From an uncultured euryarchaeote (GTDB taxonomy: Archaea > Thermoplasmatota > Poseidoniia > Poseidoniales > Poseidoniaceae): a stretch of DNA of 9,636 bases. Under the pieces are notes generated by a model. The model saw nothing but the letters and a program-made list of their open reading frames with translations, was not told the origin of the DNA and ran no database searches. The position numbers and the translations under genes are program-made. The stretch is from positions 1 to 9,636 of the forward strand of contig CALGEM010000250.1 in NCBI GenBank assembly GCA_937881505.1. Direction: 5' to 3'. Of this stretch, positions 1 through 5,872 are shown piece by piece; position 1 is the first letter of the stretch; the number at the start of each line of letters is the position of its first letter.

Positions 1-2
1 TG

Positions 3-425
3 GTGCTGGTCCCCCTCCTGCTGATGCTCGCAAGCCAGAGCGGGGCCGCCGTTGAAGGCACCTGGATGAACGATCAAGGGCAGTTGTTTCGATTTCAAGA
101 TGACAAGACCGCAACTTGGGACAACGACGCAAACGCACAGTGGATGCTGAACGGTGAAGAATTGGTGGTCGTAGCCACGCACGAAGAGCGTGAATTTACA
201 CACACTTTACGAATAGAAATGTCCGATGACGGAAGGGCGATGTGGTGGATGCCCACCTCCATCGTGGACAAAGACGGAACGGAATACACCGAAGCTCCGG
301 GATACGCTCCCACATGTTCGGTGCTCATCAAATCCGACCTCGCCAGTACCCTTGATAAGTACCGCTCAAACGAGGGTGGTTTTGAAAATCAAACACCCGG
401 TTGGTGTGAGGAATACATGGACTGA
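3..425 (+). CDS. Probable exported lipocalin-like small protein, unknown function (5' end at window edge)
   Basis: The frame opens at a GTG at base 3. Bases 1-2 are TG, so an ATG starting one base before the window is equally possible. The product is about 140 residues. The first 16 residues are a short hydrophobic stretch ending in small residues (SGAA), consistent with a signal peptide or the end of one. The mature part begins VEGTW and continues with QLFRFQDDKTATW. This G-x-W start followed by 'F..D.TATW' strands and 'W.LNGEELVV' is the pattern of small lipocalin-like beta-barrel domains. Two cysteines, C105 and C135, could form a disulfide outside the cell. No catalytic motif is seen. It is followed by a 124-base gap before the oxidoreductase genes, so it is probably a separate transcription unit. 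The fold is inferred from pattern only and the function is unknown. Confidence 0.6.
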   Translation: MLVPLLLMLASQSGAAVEGTWMNDQGQLFRFQDDKTATWDNDANAQWMLNGEELVVVATHEEREFTHTLRIEMSDDGRAMWWMPTSIVDKDGTEYTEAPGYAPTCSVLIKSDLASTLDKYRSNEGGFENQTPGWCEEYMD

Positions 426-501
426 TTCTTTCATCCGTTCAAATTTACGAGTTCGATTTCAGGAATGCGATGGCAACATGTTGAAAGAGTGCTTGCAAAC
501 C

Positions 502-519
502 CCCGTTCTCAAGGACGGG
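502..519 (+). promoter_or_regulatory. Small hairpin upstream of korA
   Basis: CCCGTTC (502-508) can pair with GGACGGG (513-519) around a TCAA tetraloop. That gives seven pairs, one of them T-G. It lies 77 bases after the preceding stop codon and 30 bases before the preferred korA start. No T-tract follows, so an intrinsic terminator is unlikely. An AT-rich stretch near 438-447 could be a weak TATA element, which would put the hairpin in the korA leader. It may also be chance. Confidence 0.25.
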
Positions 520-535
520 TAATCCGCCACCCCAC

Positions 536-540
536 GAGGG
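536..540 (+). promoter_or_regulatory. Ribosome binding site favouring korA start at 550
   Basis: GAGGG abuts the ATG at 541, which is too close for that codon to be used. It is 9 bases from the in-frame ATG at 550, a normal spacing, so 550 is the preferred start. Confidence 0.5.
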
Positions 541-549
541 ATGTTTCAC

Positions 550-2340
550 ATGGACCGCATCATCAACGACTTCACCATCAACATCGCCACCGCCAACGGA
601 ACCGGGTCGCAATCCGCCAACCTCATTCTGTTGCAATCGCTCTTTGACATGGGCGTCCCGGTCAGCGGAAAGAACCTGTTTCCCTCCAACATCTCAGGCC
701 TCCCCACCTGGTACATCGTTCGCCTTTCGGACAAAGGCTACCAGGCACCGGGCGACCGAACCCACATCCAGGTGCTGGTCAACCCGGCGACATGGGAGGA
801 GGACCTGGCTGCACTCGAACCGGGCTCCGTCGTCATCTGGAACAGCGATACCAAAAAGAAAACCGTGGAGCGGGACGACATCATCTCCTACCCGGTGCCC
901 ATGAGTGCTCTCGCTCGCAAAATCAATCCAAAAATCGCCAAACTCGTTACCAACATCATCTACGTCGGCGTCCTCGCCGAACTCCTCGGTATTGACCAAG
1001 CCTGCCTTGAGTCCGCCGTCGCCAAGCAATTCAAGGGCAAGGCCACCGCTGTGGAGCTCAACATCACCGCCCTCGGTTTGGGTCGAGACTACTGCAAGGA
1101 ACACCTGACCAAGGAAGATGCCTACGCCGTCGAGCCTCGCAAGGTTGAGAAGCCTCAATTCTTTATTGAAGGCAACGAAGCCGCCGCTCTTGGCGCTCAT
1201 TACGGTGGCGTTCAACTGCTGGCGTGGTACCCCATCACACCCTCGTCTTCGCTGGCTGAAGGCATCATCAACTACATCCCACGGCTGCGAACCGACGATG
1301 ACGGCAACGCCACGATGGCGGTCATCCAAGCCGAAGACGAACTCGCCGCCGCCGGCATGGTGCTCGGTGCTGGTTGGGCCGGTGGCCGCGGCATGACCGC
1401 CACCTCCGGACCCGGTATCTCGCTGATGCAGGAATTCATCGGGCTGGCCTACTTTGCTGAAATCCCCTCTGTTTTCTGGGACGTCACCCGTGTTGGCCCC
1501 TCGACCGGCCTGCCCACCCGCACACAACAATCCGACATCGCCATGCTCTACGAGGGCAGCCACGGCGACACCCAGCACATTGTGCTCATCCCCGGTACGG
1601 TGGAAGAGTGCTTTGAATACGGCTGGCGCGCCTTTGACTACGCCGAACGTTTCCAAACGCCGATTTTCGGCATGAGTGACCTCGACTTGGGAATGAACCG
1701 CTGGGCTTGCGAAGGCTTCACCTATCCCGACCAACCCATGGACCGTGGAAAGGTCGTGCGCGAACAAGACGTGTTCGAAGCCTTCGAAACCTTTGGACGC
1801 TACTTGGACGTGGACGGCGACGGCATTCCCTACAGGACCCTTCCAGGTTCAGGCATGGCCCCCATCCTCTACCGAGGTACGGGTCACAACCCGATGGGCG
1901 TTTACTCCGAGAAGCCCGAAGACTACTACAACCTCATGCAGCGCTTGCGAATGAAGATTGACAACGCCCGAGACGAACTTCCAGCACCCATTTTGCGAGA
2001 AGAGGAAGAGTGCGAAGTCGGCATCGTCTTCCTCGGCAGCATGGAAAACTCGATTCAGGAAATCGACGACATCTTGGAAGAAACAGGTCTCAAGGTCAGC
2101 CAGTGCCGCGTTCGCGCCCTGCCGTTCCATTCAGAAGTGGAAGCCTTTGTCCGCCGACACGAAACGGTCATCGTTTTGGAAATCAACCGAGATGGTCAAC
2201 TCTACGGTATCCTGCGACGAGAACTCCCCAACGACTTGGTCACGAAGGTTCACTCGGTTGCCTACAGCGACGGTATGCCACCCCGTGCTCGCATCTACGC
2301 CGAGCGTATCCTGGAAACTCTTGAGGAGGTGAAGCAATGA
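550..2340 (+). CDS. korA: 2-oxoacid:ferredoxin oxidoreductase, fused gamma-alpha subunit (probable 2-oxoglutarate type)
   Basis: This is the large subunit of the CoA-dependent 2-oxoacid:ferredoxin oxidoreductase. The enzyme oxidatively decarboxylates a 2-oxoacid to an acyl-CoA and reduces ferredoxin in the cytoplasm. The protein is 596 residues from the ATG at 550; an ATG at 541 adds three residues but is too near the SD. The order is the fused one: a gamma domain first (about 1-175, with GTGSQSAN at 17-24), then the alpha domain with YPITPSSS at 227-234, QAEDE at 260-264 and TSGPG at 285-289. A C-terminal domain (about 480-590) has the usual 'GSMENSIQEIDDIL' region. Fused gamma-alpha plus a separate beta subunit of about 350 residues is the architecture of the Kor/OFOR group. 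The stop overlaps the korB start (ATGA). No ferredoxin-like delta subunit lies next to it. Substrate preference for 2-oxoglutarate over other 2-oxoacids is inferred from family resemblance. Confidence 0.93.
   Translation: MDRIINDFTINIATANGTGSQSANLILLQSLFDMGVPVSGKNLFPSNISGLPTWYIVRLSDKGYQAPGDRTHIQVLVNPATWEEDLAALEPGSVVIWNSDTKKKTVERDDIISYPVPMSALARKINPKIAKLVTNIIYVGVLAELLGIDQACLESAVAKQFKGKATAVELNITALGLGRDYCKEHLTKEDAYAVEPRKVEKPQFFIEGNEAAALGAHYGGVQLLAWYPITPSSSLAEGIINYIPRLRTDDDGNATMAVIQAEDELAAAGMVLGAGWAGGRGMTATSGPGISLMQEFIGLAYFAEIPSVFWDVTRVGPSTGLPTRTQQSDIAMLYEGSHGDTQHIVLIPGTVEECFEYGWRAFDYAERFQTPIFGMSDLDLGMNRWACEGFTYPDQPMDRGKVVREQDVFEAFETFGRYLDVDGDGIPYRTLPGSGMAPILYRGTGHNPMGVYSEKPEDYYNLMQRLRMKIDNARDELPAPILREEEECEVGIVFLGSMENSIQEIDDILEETGLKVSQCRVRALPFHSEVEAFVRRHETVIVLEINRDGQLYGILRRELPNDLVTKVHSVAYSDGMPPRARIYAERILETLEEVKQ
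2325..2332 (+). promoter_or_regulatory. Strong Shine-Dalgarno site for korB
   Basis: GGAGGTGA lies inside the end of korA, 4 bases before the korB ATG. It is a full match to the conserved 3' end of 16S rRNA. With the ATGA overlap it indicates translational coupling and roughly equal subunit output. Confidence 0.8.
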
Positions 2341-3383
2341 GCGACAAACCCGCACGAGCCATCAAACTGAACGTCCTCAACGAACCCAAGGACAGCTACA
2401 CCGGCGGCCCATCGTCTCTCTGCCCAGGATGCGGCCACGACCAAATCTCCAACGTCATCATCACGGCCGCTTGGGAAAACGGTATCGAACCGCACCGCAT
2501 CGCCAAGATGTCCGGTATCGGCTGTTCTTCCAAGACCCCTGCCTACTACCTCGGTCAATCCCACGGTTTCAACACGGTCCACGGCCGCATGCCATCGGTG
2601 ACAACCGGTGCCTACGCCATCAACAAGGACCTGCTTTACCTCGGTGTTTCAGGCGACGGCGACTCCGCTTCCATCGGTATCGGACAACTCATCCACGCCA
2701 TTCGCCGGAACATGGACATGGTCTACATCGTGGAAAACAACGGTGTGTACGGCCTGACCAAGGGCCAGTACTCAGCCACCGCCGATGTCGGCTCAAAGAA
2801 GAAGAAGGGGCCAGCCAATGAAACGCAGCCCATCGATTTGTGTGCGCTGGCCATCAACCTCGGTTGCACCTTTGTCGCTCGCTCGTTCTCGGGCTCCAAG
2901 AAGCAGTTGACCTCGCTTCTCAAGGCGGCGATGTCCCACAAAGGCTTCGCCCTCATCGACGTGATCTCACCGTGCGTGACCTTCAACAACAACGACGAGT
3001 CCATGCGCTCCTACGGCTACGTCAAAGAGAACGAGGTCACGCTGCACATGGCTGACTACATCCCCCACTTCAATCCGGTTGAGGAAATTGAAGTGCCCGA
3101 AGGCCACTACCGAGACATCACCCTCCACGACGGTTCAACCATCCGATTGGAAACCATCTCTGCCGAACACGACCCCGGCGACGCCATGGCGGCATTGACG
3201 GCGCTTCACGAGGCTGAAACCGACAAAAAGCACGTCACTGGACTCCTCTACTTCGACGCCAGCAAACCCTCGCTGGCCGAAGACCTCGGTTTGGTGGAGG
3301 AACCCCTGCTCGATGTTCCTGATGAAGTTCTCCGACCCGACAAGGCTTCGCTGGACGCCCTAAACGCTGAATTCCTCTCGTGA
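2337..3383 (+). CDS. korB: 2-oxoacid:ferredoxin oxidoreductase, beta subunit (TPP and [4Fe-4S])
   Basis: This is the beta subunit partnering KorA. It holds thiamine diphosphate and the iron-sulfur cluster that passes electrons to ferredoxin. It is 348 residues. Four cysteines sit where cluster ligands are expected: C29 and C32 in LCPGCGH, C63 in GIGCSSK and C213 in SPCVTF. Their spacing (3, 31, 150) closely matches what I recall for the archaeal Sulfolobus enzyme. The TPP/Mg site is GDGD at 106-109 followed by ENNGVYGLTKGQ from about 133. The C-terminal 100 residues carry the family's usual tail and show no extra domain. The start is fixed by the strong SD and the four-base overlap with korA. 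The stop is followed by a 50-base gap with only a short T4 run, so the transcription end is not clear. Confidence 0.94.
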   Translation: MSDKPARAIKLNVLNEPKDSYTGGPSSLCPGCGHDQISNVIITAAWENGIEPHRIAKMSGIGCSSKTPAYYLGQSHGFNTVHGRMPSVTTGAYAINKDLLYLGVSGDGDSASIGIGQLIHAIRRNMDMVYIVENNGVYGLTKGQYSATADVGSKKKKGPANETQPIDLCALAINLGCTFVARSFSGSKKQLTSLLKAAMSHKGFALIDVISPCVTFNNNDESMRSYGYVKENEVTLHMADYIPHFNPVEEIEVPEGHYRDITLHDGSTIRLETISAEHDPGDAMAALTALHEAETDKKHVTGLLYFDASKPSLAEDLGLVEEPLLDVPDEVLRPDKASLDALNAEFLS

Positions 3384-3403
3384 TGGGATTTTCATCGCGC
3401 CTC

Positions 3404-3411
3404 CTATTAAG
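3404..3411 (+). promoter_or_regulatory. Weak TATA-like element before the DUF2135-like gene
   Basis: CTATTAAG is centred about 27 bases before the ATG at 3434, the distance expected for an archaeal leaderless transcript. No convincing SD precedes that ATG. The match to a TATA consensus is poor, so this is only a candidate. Confidence 0.25.
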
Positions 3412-3433
3412 GACCGGGACCAAATAAAGCGAC

Positions 3434-4315
3434 ATGGTTGACCCCATCACCCTCGGTTCAAGCCTTGCGTTGACGGGTTTTGGCGTCTATCTTCTGAACC
3501 GCTATCGCAAACAACGACAGGCCCGTCTCCGTGCGTTGGCCCTGCTCCAAAAATACAGCACCTCCTCACGCATCGCACTCCACGAAGGGCGAATGCGCTT
3601 GCTGGTCAGCATGCCCCAGGTTCACCAGTTGCCCGAACAAGAACAGGCGGCATGGCGAGAACGCGATGAACGACGAGACAGAAATTACCTCGAACTTGAC
3701 CTCATCCAACCGCTGGACGATACCGAAGAGGACGAGCCCCCAGGTGAAGAAGAACGACAAACGGAACTCGAGGCGAGGTCAAGATGGATGGAGGCAAACG
3801 AATCCCCCATGCAAGAACACATAACGCTGGTGGCAGAGGAACACATCGGAAGCGGTGTTGTCGTTGCAACCGAAGCCGATGAAGAACACGAAGTGAACAT
3901 CGACGAGCGTCTTGAACGAGAGGGTGGTGCGTCGGGCGAAGTGCAAATTTCGCTCGCTTGGGACGATTTCAACGACCTTGACCTGCATCTGTTCTGCCCG
4001 TCGGGAGAACGCATCTACTTCAACAACAAGCGAAGTGATTGCGGCGGTGAACTCGATGTTGACATGAACGTTCGACCGGTGTCAAACACGCCGGTTGAAA
4101 ACGTCGTCTGGAAAGGAAAGGCGCCGCTGGGCACCTACAAGGTGGGAGTTCACTTCTACAAACACCATCGAAAGCGACGAACAAAACGCGTGTGCAACTA
4201 CCGTCTTCGCATCATCACCCACGGTCAGACCAAGGAATACCTCGGGAAAATCAAGTACGGCCAAGCGATGCAGATGGTCACATCGTTTTCACTGGCGGAC
4301 GCTCACAAAGGCTGA
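3434..4315 (+). CDS. Membrane-anchored protein with C-terminal YfaP/DUF2135-like beta domain
   Basis: The function is unknown. The product is 293 residues. Residues 5-21 form one hydrophobic segment (TLGSSLALTGFGVYLL), followed at once by a basic cluster (NRYRKQRQAR). The middle (about 60-165) is charged, strongly acidic and glutamate-rich, and is probably a linker or coiled region. From about 168 to the end is a compact beta domain. It has VQISLAWDDFNDLDLHLFCP, GERIYFNN, GGELDVDMN and LGTYKVGVHFYKHH, the conserved pattern of YfaP/DUF2135 domains ('W....DvDLhv..P.G..iy....' and 'aP.GtY.v.v..y'). By the positive-inside rule the long part would be cytoplasmic, which is unusual for these domains. 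The gene stands alone after korB, and its last 13 bases overlap the opposing kinase gene. The domain call is by pattern. Confidence 0.7.
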   Translation: MVDPITLGSSLALTGFGVYLLNRYRKQRQARLRALALLQKYSTSSRIALHEGRMRLLVSMPQVHQLPEQEQAAWRERDERRDRNYLELDLIQPLDDTEEDEPPGEEERQTELEARSRWMEANESPMQEHITLVAEEHIGSGVVVATEADEEHEVNIDERLEREGGASGEVQISLAWDDFNDLDLHLFCPSGERIYFNNKRSDCGGELDVDMNVRPVSNTPVENVVWKGKAPLGTYKVGVHFYKHHRKRRTKRVCNYRLRIITHGQTKEYLGKIKYGQAMQMVTSFSLADAHKG

Positions 4316-5055
4316 GCAGCGCCGACAGCCGACAGGGCCGCTCCAAGGGGGCCTGCCGTTTGAGTCAGCACGGCAGCAACAAGTTCAGCTTCGGTGCTGA
4401 GCAGGGGTTGAATACTCGACCAGTGCTCCATAATGCCACCGTAAAGAACGATGCGTCCCGGCTGAACCATTTCCTCCAGATAGATCAGTCCCTCTTGGAA
4501 GTGTGAAGCCCAGGTCTGGAGGCCCCAGCCGTGGCGGGTCCGTGCAGCTCCGGAGAGGTGCTCTTCCAAGCATCCCTCAAGCCGAGGATGAGGGAGGCGT
4601 CCGTATTCGAGATTCGGAATCATCGTGCCTTCGCGGTGAACCGTGGTTCCAAGGCCCGTTCCGACGGTCAGGGTCAAAACGCAATCATGTTCGCCGTGGC
4701 CAACACCGTGTGCGGCTTCAGCGACAGCCACCGCATCGGCGTCGTTGAGCATGGCAAAAGCACCACCGTGGAATTGATTGAGTGCAGCCCCCACATCCTT
4801 ACCCACCCAAGCCGCGCCAAGATTTGGTGCCGTGGTCGGTCTTGAGGCATCGACTGCACCGGGAAAACCAAGGCCGATTGGGCCGGTCCATCCGAGGCCT
4901 TCAATCGCCGAAACGAGAGCGGGTAGGACATCGGCCGGATCGGTTGAGGCCGAGTGATTGTAATGGCGAAGCGGGTGAAGCAATGCACCCGTGGAGGTGT
5001 CAAAAATACCGATACGAAATCCACTGCCACCGAGGTCAATCCCCATGGCCTTCAA
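4303..5055 (-). CDS. ROK-family sugar kinase, polyphosphate-glucokinase-like
   Basis: This is a cytoplasmic sugar kinase of the ROK family, probably phosphorylating glucose or a related sugar with ATP or polyphosphate. It is 250 residues from a TTG at 5055. The ATG at 5046 (residue 4) is the alternative, but an AGGTGAT SD sits 5 bases from the TTG and 14 from the ATG. Motifs are the phosphate loop GIDLGGSG (5-12), GFPG (63-66), NDAD (104-107, D105 the expected catalytic base) and TVGTGLGTT (130-138). The order and wording ('GW.GP.G..FPG', 'AN/PNL..aWvG', 'LNDADA', 'GT.iPN.EyG') follow actinobacterial polyphosphate glucokinase. The ROK zinc motif CxCGxxGCxE is absent, as in that branch. The substrate motif ExGH reads EYGR (150-153), with Arg replacing His, so sugar specificity is uncertain. 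It overlaps the upstream phosphatase by 4 bases. Confidence 0.82.
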   Translation of the reverse strand: MKAMGIDLGGSGFRIGIFDTSTGALLHPLRHYNHSASTDPADVLPALVSAIEGLGWTGPIGLGFPGAVDASRPTTAPNLGAAWVGKDVGAALNQFHGGAFAMLNDADAVAVAEAAHGVGHGEHDCVLTLTVGTGLGTTVHREGTMIPNLEYGRLPHPRLEGCLEEHLSGAARTRHGWGLQTWASHFQEGLIYLEEMVQPGRIVLYGGIMEHWSSIQPLLSTEAELVAAVLTQTAGPLGAALSAVGAAQPL

Positions 5056-5786
5056 GGCGCATCACCTTCTTTGCGAGCTAAAATCGCATCAACAAGCGGC
5101 GGGAACGTTGCACCGTGCGGATGAGGCGAGACAACATCGGCTGCTTCCAGAACAGCCGGAAAGGCGCCGCCGACCGCCACCGACCACCGAAGAAAATCAA
5201 ACATGGGTAAATCGTTGGGTGCATCACCAACGCACAAGGCGTCATCGGGCGACCAACCCATGCGGTCAAACAGATACCGCAAGCCTTCGCCCTTGCTCAA
5301 ATGGGGTTCCATCAAATGGATGGCAAAGCCGGTTCTGACCACGCTCAGGTGCGACCATTGGCTTTCCTTCACGGCCTTGATGATGGCTTCCAGTGGCTCA
5401 TCGGGAAACAGGCACCACTCGCTTTCTCGCCAGCGGTTGGTGGCGATGCCTTGAGCGTCCACCCCCTCAATGTGTTTTGCGAGCCATACGGCGGCCTCCT
5501 TGGCTTCGTCCGCCTCGGCGCGAAGCACGGGCGCCTCCCATGAAGGGTGCCAAATCACGCCACCGTTCTCACAACACATCGGCGCTGAGAGGCCAAGGAA
5601 GCGCCACAGCCCGTAGGTGACCGGCCGAACATTACCTGTCGCCAAGACCACTGGAATACCAGCCTCCTCAAGGCGACGAAGCGATTGAACCGCATCCGTC
5701 GAGAGGTGCTTTTTCCCGTCGGTGATGGTTCCGTCAATATCGATGACCACCACACTGGGGCACCAACCTTCTGGTAACCACTGCAT
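5052..5786 (-). CDS. HAD-family phosphatase, archaeal phosphoglycolate phosphatase (TA0175-like)
   Basis: This predicted cytoplasmic Mg-dependent phosphatase of the HAD superfamily (C2B cap) most likely hydrolyses 2-phosphoglycolate to glycolate. The frame is open for 303 codons, but I place the start at the ATG at 5786 (244 residues). The catalytic motif then falls at D16-x-D18-G-T, and the length fits the family at about 225. An ATG at 5819 is possible but adds unconserved sequence. Motifs are IDIDGT (15-20), LATGN (48-52, T50), K165 in LSKGEG and GDAPND (187-192). The cap region has ENGG and NRWRES, both conserved in Thermoplasma TA0175-type enzymes as I recall them. It is the first gene of a leftward pair with the ROK kinase. 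Other SPP-like sugar-phosphate phosphatases remain possible, so the substrate is inferred. Confidence 0.85.
   Translation of the reverse strand: MQWLPEGWCPSVVVIDIDGTITDGKKHLSTDAVQSLRRLEEAGIPVVLATGNVRPVTYGLWRFLGLSAPMCCENGGVIWHPSWEAPVLRAEADEAKEAAVWLAKHIEGVDAQGIATNRWRESEWCLFPDEPLEAIIKAVKESQWSHLSVVRTGFAIHLMEPHLSKGEGLRYLFDRMGWSPDDALCVGDAPNDLPMFDFLRWSVAVGGAFPAVLEAADVVSPHPHGATFPPLVDAILARKEGDAP
5061..5067 (-). promoter_or_regulatory. Shine-Dalgarno site for the ROK kinase, inside the phosphatase gene
   Basis: On the minus strand AGGTGAT lies within the last codons of the phosphatase, 5 bases before TTG 5055. It supports use of the TTG start and translational coupling of the two genes. Confidence 0.55.
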
Positions 5787-5791
5787 GTGGT
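5777..5791. promoter_or_regulatory. Short dyad over the phosphatase start in the divergent gap
   Basis: ACCAC (5777-5781) and GTGGT (5787-5791) are perfect inverted arms separated by 5 bases and centred on the phosphatase ATG. The gap between the two divergent starts (5787-5872) is only 86 bases and must hold both promoters. No clear TATA box is seen in it. The dyad could be an operator, but arms this short can occur by chance. Confidence 0.25.
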
Positions 5792-5872
5792 GGGCCAGCC
5801 GAATGAAAATCAAGAACATTCCCTCTACTGCAAGCCAACAACCATGTGCATGAGAGGTTTGATGAGGGCAGG

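Noticed and set aside
694..1767. Long open frame of 357 codons on the minus strand opposite korA
   Set aside because: It lies entirely antisense to a well-supported korA, shows no recognisable domain, and is explained by the codon bias of the plus strand.
3384..3433. Possible terminator after korB
   Set aside because: There is only a T4 run and no convincing stem, so no terminator is claimed.
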